Part shown: piece by piece, positions 56,566 through 63,533 of the stretch
Numbering within the stretch: the first letter of the stretch is position 1
How the letters are laid out: every line of letters begins with the position of its first letter
NCBI RefSeq assembly: GCF_014857905.1
Contig: NZ_JACYXE010000003.1
Location: 287,909-351,908 of the forward strand
Length of the DNA stretch: 64,000 nucleotides
DNA from: Agilicoccus flavus
Lineage (GTDB): Bacteria > Actinomycetota > Actinomycetes > Actinomycetales > Dermatophilaceae
Reading direction: 5' to 3'
Translations under genes and position numbers: made by a program
Notes under the pieces: generated by a model
The model's database searches: none
What the model saw: the letters and a program-made list of their open reading frames with translations, nothing else
Told to the model about the DNA's origin: nothing

Positions 56566-57488
56566 ATGCAGACCGTTCTCGGCGCCAACGGGCAGATCGC
56601 GCAGGAGCTGACCCGCGAGCTCTCCCGGGGCTTCACCCGCGACATCCGCCTCGTGAGCAGGAATCCTCGAAAGGTCCACGAGACCGATCAGCTGTTCGCG
56701 GCCGACCTGACGGACGCCGAGGCGACGGCCGCGGCGGTCGAGGGCAGCGAGATCGTCTACCTCACCGTCGGCCTGCCGATGGACTCCCGGCTGTGGGAAG
56801 AGCAGTTCCCGGTGATGATGGCGAACGCGATCGCCGCGTGCGAGAAGCACGGCGCCAAGCTCGTGTTCTTCGACAACACGTACATGTATCCGCGGACGTC
56901 GGCGACTCAGGTCGAGGAGACACAGTTCGCCCCGGTCGGGCGCAAGGCGGCCGTCCGCGCGCGGATCGCGACGATGCTGCTCGAGGCGATGCGCGCAGGG
57001 AGCGTCGAGGCCGTCATCGGCCGCGCCCCGGAGTTCTACGGTCCCGGGCAGACGAAGAGCCTGACGAACTCGTTGCTCTTCGACCGGATCGCAGAGGGCA
57101 AGCGGCCGCTGGTGCCGGTCGACGCCCACACCCGGCGAACCCTCATCTGGACCCCCGACGCGAGAGTCGCGGCCTGGCCCTCCTCGGCAACACCCCGGAC
57201 GCGTACGGCCGGACCTGGCACCTGCCCGTCGACCCCGAGCGACTCACGTACGCGGAGATGATCGCGCTGGCCTCGCAGGTCACGGGCCGGAAGATCGCGT
57301 ACACCACGCTCCCGGCGGCGGCCTTCACGATGGGTGGCCTCGTCAACGCCTCCCTCAAGGAGGCCGGCGAGCTGATGCCGCGCTACCGCGGCGACAACAT
57401 TTTCGACTCCTCGGCGTTCGCCGCCCGCTTCCCCGACTTCCGCGTCACGACCTACCGCGAGGGGATCACGCAGATCCTCACCGGATGA
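56566..57488 (+). pseudogene. NAD-dependent epimerase/dehydratase family gene with frameshift
   Basis: The first frame (56566 to about 57160) gives the Rossmann start TVLGANGQIAQELTREL and continues to RRTLIWTPDA; the rest, LALLGNTPDAYGRTWHLPVDPERLTYAEM to the end at 57488, is in another frame. The total of 923 bases is two more than a multiple of three, and a doubled GA in GAGA at 57162-57165 explains the shift; without it the protein would be 306 residues. Either a recent mutation or a sequencing error. Ribosome binding site GGAGGAGAGG. Expected role: NAD(P)H-dependent reductase under TetR control. Confidence 0.85.
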
Positions 57489-57506
57489 GCGAGGTCCGAG
57501 TCCACC

Positions 57507-58322
57507 TCAGCGGGCCGCGGCCTTCTTCGTCGCGGCCTTGGTGACGCGCCGCGAGCGCAGGCGCACCTGGCTGCGCGACCCGAGGGTGCGGGTCTCGAGG
57601 TAGGGCTGCTCGTCGACGAGGGAGCTGAGCTTCTGGTGCCCGAAGTCGCGGGGGTCGAAGTCCGCGTGCGCGCGGCCGAGGTGCTGGCCGACGACCCCGA
57701 GCGTGGCCCAGCCGTCGTCACCCGAGGTCGCGTTGATCGCCTTCGTCAGCGCGCTCTGCAGGTTCATCGTCGGAGCCTCTTTCGCCTCCATGGCCACGGC
57801 AGCCCCCGTGGGTGCCGGGTCGCCGGCGGGGGAGTGGGCCACCTGCTCGGCTCCGGCCTCCTCGCCCTCGTCGGCCTGGGCGAGCACCTCGAGGAAGATG
57901 AACTGGTCCACCGCCCGGCGCAGCGACTCGGGGGTCTTGCGCCGCCCGAGTCCGTAGACGCGCTTGCCGGACTCGCGCAGCCGGGTCGCCAGGCGGGTGA
58001 AGTCGGAGTCGGAGGAGACGAGCGCGAAGGCCTCGACGTTGCCCTGCCACAGCAGGTCCATGGCGTCGATGATGAGCGCCGAGTCCGTCGAGTTCTTGCC
58101 GACGGTGTAGGCGAACTGCTGCACCGGCTGGATCGCGTGCCGGTGCAGCTCGGCCTTCCAGCCCGTGAGCTGGGTCGTCGTCCAATCGCCGTAGGCGCGC
58201 TTGACGGTCGGCGTGCCGTACTTGGCCAACTCCTCGAGCACGTCCCCGGCGTGCTTTGCCGACACGTTGTCGCAGTCGATGAGCACGGCGATCCGGGTGA
58301 AGCTGCTGGCATCGGTATCCAC
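57507..58322 (-). CDS. NYN domain protein with C-terminal LOTUS/OST-HTH domain
   Basis: 271 residues. The NYN (PIN-like nuclease) domain spans about 10-150: IAVLIDCDNVSAKHAGDVLEELAKYG, NSTDSALIIDAMDLLWQGNVEAFALVSSDSDFTRLATRLRESGK, with the conserved Asp residues. A LOTUS-type winged helix follows (about 185-250). Probably an RNA-binding nuclease; the target is unknown. The C-terminal tail is basic (KAATKKAAAR). GTG start with TAGGGT six bases upstream, so leaderless. Confidence 0.88.
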   Translation of the reverse strand: MDTDASSFTRIAVLIDCDNVSAKHAGDVLEELAKYGTPTVKRAYGDWTTTQLTGWKAELHRHAIQPVQQFAYTVGKNSTDSALIIDAMDLLWQGNVEAFALVSSDSDFTRLATRLRESGKRVYGLGRRKTPESLRRAVDQFIFLEVLAQADEGEEAGAEQVAHSPAGDPAPTGAAVAMEAKEAPTMNLQSALTKAINATSGDDGWATLGVVGQHLGRAHADFDPRDFGHQKLSSLVDEQPYLETRTLGSRSQVRLRSRRVTKAATKKAAAR

Positions 58323-58328
58323 GGACCG

Positions 58329-58334
58329 ACCCTA
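58329..58334 (-). promoter_or_regulatory. Leaderless-type -10 box of the NYN-LOTUS gene
   Basis: TAGGGT on the minus strand, six bases before the GTG. Confidence 0.6.
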
Positions 58335-58451
58335 TGCGCCTCATCCGCGGGATCATGGGCCGACCCAGAGCCGGCGCGGACCAGCATCGCGCCCGAGCGG
58401 CGGGAGTCCGCAGGCAGAGGCGGACATCGCACCCCTTCGGTGGGCCCAGAC

Positions 58452-59714
58452 CTACAGTCGTGTGAAGGTGATCCCCGCCGCGCGCAGCCGACGGATGAGA
58501 TTGTCGCCCATCGCGGTGGCCGTGGTGACCTGGCCCGCCGTGCGGAGATTGTCGTCGAAGACGAGGGAGAGCGCCGACTCGGCGAGCATCTTGGCGGTCT
58601 CGTCGTAGCCGGGGTCGCCGCCGCCGACCTGGGTGCGCACCCGCTGACCCCCACCTTCACCGAGGACATCGACCGTGAACCAGGTGTCCGCGCGGCGCTG
58701 CGCCGAGGGGCCGTCACCGGCCGGGACGAGCGCGTCGAGGCGTCGGCGCAGCGGCGACACCTGGGCGGCGGCGATCATCGCGCCGGCGCCGAGTGCGGTC
58801 GCGGCCGCGGAGGGAAGCCACTGGAATCCGGCGTAGTGACCGTAAGTGAAGTCCGGGCCGTACTCGGGGCGCATCCGGGCTGACCGCGTGACGATCTGGG
58901 CGTCGATGCCGGGGAAGGGCAGCAGCCAGAGGCCGAGGTAGGGATCGCGACCGGGCGCGCCCTTGATGCGCGCCCGCTTGCCCGGCTGCGCTCTCTCGGC
59001 GCGCTTGCGGTCGCGGGCGGCGGCGGCGAGGTCGCGCAGGCGGGCGAGCTGGCCGAGCGCCGATTGCAGCGTGCCGGAGGAGAACCGCGCGTTGGTGTGC
59101 ACGACGCCGCGGACCTCGAGTGGCACGTCGTCCGGCAGCTGCTCGACGGTGAACAGCACTCCGAGGTCATGGGGGACGGAGTCGAACCCGCAGGCGTGCA
59201 CGATCCGCGCGCCGGTGGCGACCGCGCGGTCGTGGTGCGCGAGATACATGCGGTCCACGAACTCCGGTTCGCCCGTGAGGTCGACGTAGTCCGTGCCGGC
59301 TTCGGCGCAGGCCGCCACGAGCGGTTCGCCGTACTGCAGATAGGGCCCGACGGTCGTGATGACGACGCGCGTCCGTTCGGCGACGGCGCGCAGCGAATCC
59401 GGATCAGTGACGTCGGCGGTGAGCAGTTCGAGGTCGCCCAGCGTGGCGTCGACGGCCGTGAGCCGGTCCCGCACCGCCGTGAGTTTGGCCTGGTTGCGGC
59501 CGGCCAACGCCCAGCGGCCATCCGGCGGCATGGCTCGGGCCAGGTACTCGGCGGTCAGCCCGCCGGTGAATCCGGTGGCCCCGAACAGCACGATGTCGAA
59601 CCGGCGATCGGCACGCTCCGGTGAGCTCGGCTGCAGATCTCTGTCTGTCCTCTGCCATGGGTGCCAACCTTTCTCGGATGCGGGCCGGACGCCAGCGCGG
59701 GTGACCGCCGGCAT
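58452..59714 (-). CDS. Saccharopine dehydrogenase-like NADP-binding protein (trans-acting enoyl reductase type)
   Basis: 420 residues in the longest frame. The fold starts with RRFDIVLFGATGFTGGLTAEYLARAM (about 37-62), followed by GPYLQYGEPLVAACAEAGTDYVDLTGEPEFVDRM, typical of the family that includes the mycobacterial trans-acting enoyl reductase of lipid synthesis. The first 36 residues look non-coding; the best-placed ATG (59658, AAAGG upstream) is in a different frame, so the true start is unclear or a frameshift lies at the N-terminus. It follows the mazF-type toxin gene by 30 bases on the same strand. Confidence 0.8.
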   Translation of the reverse strand: MPAVTRAGVRPASEKGWHPWQRTDRDLQPSSPERADRRFDIVLFGATGFTGGLTAEYLARAMPPDGRWALAGRNQAKLTAVRDRLTAVDATLGDLELLTADVTDPDSLRAVAERTRVVITTVGPYLQYGEPLVAACAEAGTDYVDLTGEPEFVDRMYLAHHDRAVATGARIVHACGFDSVPHDLGVLFTVEQLPDDVPLEVRGVVHTNARFSSGTLQSALGQLARLRDLAAAARDRKRAERAQPGKRARIKGAPGRDPYLGLWLLPFPGIDAQIVTRSARMRPEYGPDFTYGHYAGFQWLPSAAATALGAGAMIAAAQVSPLRRRLDALVPAGDGPSAQRRADTWFTVDVLGEGGGQRVRTQVGGGDPGYDETAKMLAESALSLVFDDNLRTAGQVTTATAMGDNLIRRLRAAGITFTRL

Positions 59715-59744
59715 GGGAGCGGCGGCAGGCTCCGCTGTCGGTTG

Positions 59745-60086
59745 CTATGAACGCCGTGGCGGTGCGGCGTCGTGAACGCCGAGGTAGTGGGCAAGCGCCA
59801 CGTCGGCGTCGACGAGTTGATCTCGGGTGAGATAGTCGACCGGGTCGCCGACGACGTAGCGGATGTCGATCGAGCGGACCTTGTCGACCAGAAGGCGGGT
59901 CATGCGTCCCTCGATCTCCACCTCGGGCCGGTGGATCGAGGATCCGGCCGACGTGGACGTGGGGATCACCGTGACGACGGAGAGGGGCGACTCCGACGGC
60001 GAGACCACGAGCCCGAGTCGCCGTCCTCCCTGCTCATGCCCTCGTGGCCGGCCAAGATCGATCCGGTAGACGGCGCCACGGATCAC
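59745..60086 (-). CDS. MazF/PemK family toxin
   Basis: 113 residues. IRGAVYRIDLGRPRGHEQGGRRLGLVVSP, then VIPTSTSA and KVRSIDIRYVVGDPVDYLTRDQLVDADVALAHYLG are typical of MazF endoribonucleases that cleave mRNA or rRNA at short sequences. The GTG start overlaps the antitoxin stop. Catalytic Arg and Thr positions appear present (GRRLGLVV, PTSTS). Confidence 0.88.
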   Translation of the reverse strand: MIRGAVYRIDLGRPRGHEQGGRRLGLVVSPSESPLSVVTVIPTSTSAGSSIHRPEVEIEGRMTRLLVDKVRSIDIRYVVGDPVDYLTRDQLVDADVALAHYLGVHDAAPPRRS

Positions 60087-60283
60087 CAGGCGTCCGGCTC
60101 ACCGTGGAGATCCTCATCCGCGAGATCGTCGGCGTCCGTGCGGAATTGGGTCAGCCACCGGTCGTGGTCCAAGAGCCGCAACGCCCGGCGCAAAATGTCC
60201 GAGGTGCTCTCGCCGGGCAGGGCTGCCTCGCGCAGGATGCGTTCGTCGTCGGCGGTGGGCCGGAAGCCGATCGATGTGGTCAC
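60083..60283 (-). CDS. Ribbon-helix-helix type antitoxin of the MazF-like pair
   Basis: 66 residues. TTSIGFRPTADDERILREAALPGESTSDILRRALRLLDHD has the strand-helix-helix pattern of ribbon-helix-helix repressors, followed by an acidic tail (DADDLADEDLHGEPDAW) likely to bind the toxin. GTG start with TAGGCT six bases upstream (leaderless); stop overlaps the toxin start. Confidence 0.8.
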   Translation of the reverse strand: MTTSIGFRPTADDERILREAALPGESTSDILRRALRLLDHDRWLTQFRTDADDLADEDLHGEPDAW

Positions 60284-60289
60284 GGCTCC

Positions 60290-60295
60290 AGCCTA
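60290..60295 (-). promoter_or_regulatory. Leaderless-type -10 box of the MazF-like toxin-antitoxin pair
   Basis: TAGGCT on the minus strand, six bases before the antitoxin GTG. Confidence 0.6.
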
Positions 60296-60384
60296 GGCCT
60301 TGTTCAACAAATGTTCGACGCGACGACACAGAGGGAGGCCCGTGTGCAGGGGAGGTCGAGCGAGACGCGGACGATCCGAACGCG

Positions 60385-60412
60385 AAGTGACATAATTTCG
60401 ATTATCGGCGTT
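60385..60412 (-). other. dif: dif-like XerCD recombination site
   Basis: Read on the minus strand: XerC-type arm AACGCCGATAA, six-base centre TCGAAA, XerD-type arm TTATGTCACTT. The 11-6-11 layout, inner ATAA/TTAT and the XerD half-site TTATGT match bacterial dif sites (E. coli GGTGCGCATAA - TGTATA - TTATGTTAAAT, recalled). It is one of the few AT-rich spots in the window. Either the chromosomal dif or one end of an element that uses Xer. Confidence 0.75.
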
Positions 60413-60417
60413 CAGGC

Positions 60418-60451
60418 AACGGGAGTAGAAGTAGATGCGACTACTCCCGTT
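60418..60451. repeat. 11-bp inverted repeat beside the dif-like site
   Basis: Perfect arms AACGGGAGTAG and CTACTCCCGTT with a 12-base centre, five bases from the dif-like site. Possible accessory protein site, terminator or element end. Confidence 0.55.
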
Positions 60452-60558
60452 CCTCGAGTCTGACCACGTTTCTGCAGGTCAACCCGCACATCGCTTCTCA
60501 ACGGCCTCCGACGCTCCGCGCCGAACCTTGCCGGATCCGCGCAGGTCACCGTAGGTTT

Positions 60559-60575
60559 CCTGCATTAGATGCAGG
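60559..60575. promoter_or_regulatory. Palindrome upstream of the recombinase gene
   Basis: CCTGCAT-TAG-ATGCAGG, a perfect dyad 22 bases before the recombinase ATG. Likely a binding site for the element's helix-turn-helix protein or recombinase, and so possibly autoregulatory. Confidence 0.5.
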
Positions 60576-60597
60576 TTTTCACGACTGAGGTGCGTTC

Positions 60598-61725
60598 ATG
60601 CAAGGTGTTCCGGGCTTCGTCCCTCGTGTCCTCCGAGACGCCGAGGTCGGCCTCTTCCGAGCCGACGAACGGGTGTTCGAGGCGATGCTCAACGGCTGGA
60701 AAGCACAGATGCTGGCCCGGGGACTGACCACCCAGACCATCGAGGGCCGCTGCCGCCTCCTGTCCCGTTTCCAGGAGTACGCCGGCACGTTCCCGTGGAC
60801 GTGGAGGCCCGTCGACCTGGACGACTTCATGGCCGAGCGACGCTCGGGCGAGAAGCCGATCAGCCTCACCACGCTGCGGTCGGACAGCAACGCGATCGCG
60901 ATGTTCTGTGCCTACGTCTCGTCGCCGACCTACGGCTGGGGCGAGTTCTGCGAGCAGACCTTTGGTGATGTCCCCGCGCAGATCGCCTTCGAATGGAACA
61001 CCCCGCGCCACACGGCCGATGACGCGATCCCGCCAGGGCGGCGAGCGTTCACGCAGATGGAGCTGCAGAAGCTCTTCGACTATCAGGACGACCTCGTCGA
61101 CCGCGAGTACGCCGCCGGAAGCAAGCGCTGGCTTCCAGCGTTGCGGGACTCGATCGCGTTCAAGGTCTGTTATGCTTACGGGCTGCGCCGCCGCGAGGTG
61201 ACGATGCTCGACCTGCACGACTTCGGCCCGAACCCGCACGTGCCCGCGTACGAAGAGTTCGGCGCTGTCACGATCCGATGGGCCAAAGGCACCGCAGGAT
61301 CCGGGCCCCGACGCCGCACCGTGCTGACGGTTCCAGAGTTCGAGTGGGTCGTGGACCTCCTGCGGTTCTGGATCCACGAAGGTGGCCGGGACCGGTTCGC
61401 CACTGCCGACCGCTCGGCGGCACTGTGGCCCAGCGAACGGGCCGATCGGATCACGCTGGGTAGCCTTGGGGACGCCTTCGCTGCCGCACGCGACGCAGTT
61501 GGCCTGCCCAAGGAGCTCGGACTGCACTGCCTGCGCCACTCCTACATCACCCATCTGATCGAGGCCGGCTACGACCCAGCGTTCGTGCAGACCCAGGCCG
61601 GCCACTCCCACGCATCGGTCACCGGCGTCTACACGTCGGTCGGTGACGACTTCAAGCAGAAGACCATCCAGAAGATGATCGCCCGCCGCATCGCGCGCCC
61701 CGAGGAGGCGAACCACGATGGCTGA
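60598..61725 (+). CDS. Tyrosine-type site-specific recombinase (first gene of trio)
   Basis: 375 residues. Core-binding domain about 25-125; catalytic domain from about 150 with the full residue set: Arg197 (YGLRRREV), Lys230 (IRWAKG), His310 and Arg313 (LHCLRHSYITHL), His336 (AGHSHAS) and the nucleophile Tyr345 (TGVYTSV). It cuts and rejoins DNA through a phosphotyrosine link. ATG with GAGGTG upstream. Base composition is lower in GC than the core genes, suggesting transfer. It overlaps the next gene by 8 bases, forming one operon of three. It is 185 bases from the dif-like site. Confidence 0.92.
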   Translation: MQGVPGFVPRVLRDAEVGLFRADERVFEAMLNGWKAQMLARGLTTQTIEGRCRLLSRFQEYAGTFPWTWRPVDLDDFMAERRSGEKPISLTTLRSDSNAIAMFCAYVSSPTYGWGEFCEQTFGDVPAQIAFEWNTPRHTADDAIPPGRRAFTQMELQKLFDYQDDLVDREYAAGSKRWLPALRDSIAFKVCYAYGLRRREVTMLDLHDFGPNPHVPAYEEFGAVTIRWAKGTAGSGPRRRTVLTVPEFEWVVDLLRFWIHEGGRDRFATADRSAALWPSERADRITLGSLGDAFAAARDAVGLPKELGLHCLRHSYITHLIEAGYDPAFVQTQAGHSHASVTGVYTSVGDDFKQKTIQKMIARRIARPEEANHDG

Positions 61726-62071
61726 GCAACGACGCATCGGCTACAACTGGAACCTGCGCACCGTGATGGCGCAGCGGAACCTCTGGAAGAGCACCGAGCT
61801 CATGCCGCTGCTCAAGTCGCGCGGCATCAACCTGTCCGAGAGTCAGGTCTACCGACTCGTCACCGGAACCCCAGAGCGCATCCCGGCGCGCACGTTCGCC
61901 GCGCTGTGTGACATCCTCGACTGCGAACCCAACCACCTGTTCGAGCCGTACGTCGAGATGCGTGCAGCGAAGACGGCCGACGCGCCGAAGCGACCCGAGG
62001 ACCTCGGTGTGAAGCCGGGCAGCCCGATCGCGCGACGGGTCAGGATCGTCCCGGACGACGAGGATGGCTAG
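61718..62071 (+). CDS. Cro/CI-type helix-turn-helix protein (second gene of trio)
   Basis: 117 residues. The Cro/CI domain spans about 12-75: LRTVMAQRNLWKSTELMPLLKSRGINLSESQVYRLVTGTPERIPARTFAALCDILDCEPNHLFEPY; the C-terminal 40 residues are charged and probably flexible. It may repress the operon or act as directionality/architectural factor for the recombinases. Overlaps both neighbours by 8 bases, so its amount is tied to theirs. Confidence 0.88.
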   Translation: MAEQRRIGYNWNLRTVMAQRNLWKSTELMPLLKSRGINLSESQVYRLVTGTPERIPARTFAALCDILDCEPNHLFEPYVEMRAAKTADAPKRPEDLGVKPGSPIARRVRIVPDDEDG

Positions 62072-63524
62072 ACCCCGCAAGAAGAGCGACCCGGACCGTT
62101 GGCCGGTCCCCTGCGGCCGCTGCGGTGAGCATCACCAGATCGTCGCGAACTGGCCAGACGGAGGCGTGTGCCGATACTGCTACCAGCAAGCCAAGAGGAC
62201 GCGCGGCACTTGCGACTGCGGCCACGAAGGCATCCTCCCCGGCCGAATCGACGGACATCCCTCATGCCGGAGGTGCTCCGGCGTCAAGCTCAACATCGAC
62301 TGCAAGACCTGCGGCGCCGAAGACGAGCTCTACCGCGGCAGCCGATGCTGGTCCTGCGAGCTCGCTGTCCTCGTCGACCAGCTGCTCAGCAACCCTGACA
62401 CCGGTGTGACGGCCGCCGAACTCGTCCCAGTAGCCGCGGCCTTGAAGTCGATGAAGAGATCCAACAGCGGCGTGACCTGGATCAGACAACGCCACGTGTC
62501 GGCCTTCCTCAAGGACCTCGCGGTGGCGCCCACAATCACCCACGAGAAGCTCGACGAGCTGCCAGGACCAGACCGCACACGCAACTACATCCGAGGCCTG
62601 CTGGTCGAGCACGGCGCCCTGCCGCGGCGCGACGAGCTCGTAGTCCGCTACGACCAATGGGCGACCGGTGCGCTTGAACGCGTGAGCAGCGACGAGCACC
62701 GCGACGTCGCACGCCGCTACATCCGCTGGCACCTGCAACGGCGCATGAACCAGATGGACACCGTGCCCCAAGGCACGTTCCTGCGATCGAAGCAGAACAC
62801 CACCGTGGCGATCGAGTTCCTGAACTGGCTCCACGATCACGGCATCACCCTCACTGAGCTTCGGCAGGAGCACCTCGACGCCTGGCTGGCAGACGGGCCG
62901 AGCACCCGCAGATTCGTCGACCGCTTCATCCCCTGGGCGACCAAGTGCCGACTCGTCGACCCCGAACTCACCATCGCTCCGCACCGCCGCGGCACCAGCC
63001 CGAAACTGTCCAAGTCCGAGCAAGACGCAGCCGTCGAGCGCGTGGTGCACACCGATGAACTCCCCGTGCGTGACCGGGCTGCAGCCATCCTGGTGCTCGT
63101 CTTCGGCCAGCACATCGAAGACGTCATCCGACTGACCTGGGACGACGTCACCGTCATTGACGACGTTGTCACGGTCAGGCTCGGGAAGACCGAGTTCGCA
63201 CTCCCCTCCCCCTTGGACGAGCCCATGCGCCAACTCGCTGCCGCGCCCGGCAACGACCTGACCGCGTCCCACCCGAACAGCAACTGGGTCTTCCGCGGCC
63301 ACTCCCCCGGCAGCCATATCCAGGGCTCCAGCCTGCGAAGCAGGCTCAAGGAGGTGTTCAGCACTCGGGCTGCTCGACTCGGGACCCTGCACGAGCTGAC
63401 CAAGCTGGGCCCGGTGCCGATCATCGCCGACGCTCTGGGCTACCACCCGTCCACCATCGAGCGCCACGCCATCGGCTCGGCATCGGTGTACGCGCAGTAC
63501 GTCGCTGCCGTCCGGCAGGCGTGA
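62064..63524 (+). CDS. Zinc-ribbon protein with degenerate tyrosine-recombinase domain (third gene of trio)
   Basis: 486 residues. Residues 1-100 hold twelve cysteines in three four-Cys ribbons (17/20/36/39, 50/52/68/71, 80/83/95/98). A SAM-like core-binding region lies at about 200-295 and a recombinase-like domain at about 315-480. Its catalytic set is altered: the first Arg position is His350 (FGQHIEDVI), Lys375 is kept, the second Arg is Thr446 (LHELT), the His of LGH is Tyr460, and a Tyr remains at 476 or 479. It therefore probably binds DNA or the partner recombinase rather than cutting by itself. Overlaps the previous gene by 8 bases. Confidence 0.85.
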   Translation: MARPRKKSDPDRWPVPCGRCGEHHQIVANWPDGGVCRYCYQQAKRTRGTCDCGHEGILPGRIDGHPSCRRCSGVKLNIDCKTCGAEDELYRGSRCWSCELAVLVDQLLSNPDTGVTAAELVPVAAALKSMKRSNSGVTWIRQRHVSAFLKDLAVAPTITHEKLDELPGPDRTRNYIRGLLVEHGALPRRDELVVRYDQWATGALERVSSDEHRDVARRYIRWHLQRRMNQMDTVPQGTFLRSKQNTTVAIEFLNWLHDHGITLTELRQEHLDAWLADGPSTRRFVDRFIPWATKCRLVDPELTIAPHRRGTSPKLSKSEQDAAVERVVHTDELPVRDRAAAILVLVFGQHIEDVIRLTWDDVTVIDDVVTVRLGKTEFALPSPLDEPMRQLAAAPGNDLTASHPNSNWVFRGHSPGSHIQGSSLRSRLKEVFSTRAARLGTLHELTKLGPVPIIADALGYHPSTIERHAIGSASVYAQYVAAVRQA

Positions 63525-63533
63525 CTCGGTCAG

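Larger units (their letters stand above)
60284..60597. other. Intergenic region with dif-like site and palindromes
   Basis: 314 bases between the divergent antitoxin and recombinase genes. Holds the antitoxin -10 box, a dif-like XerCD site (60385-60412), an 11-bp inverted repeat (60418-60451), a 17-base palindrome (60559-60575) and GAGGTG before the recombinase ATG. No gene is seen. Confidence 0.7.
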
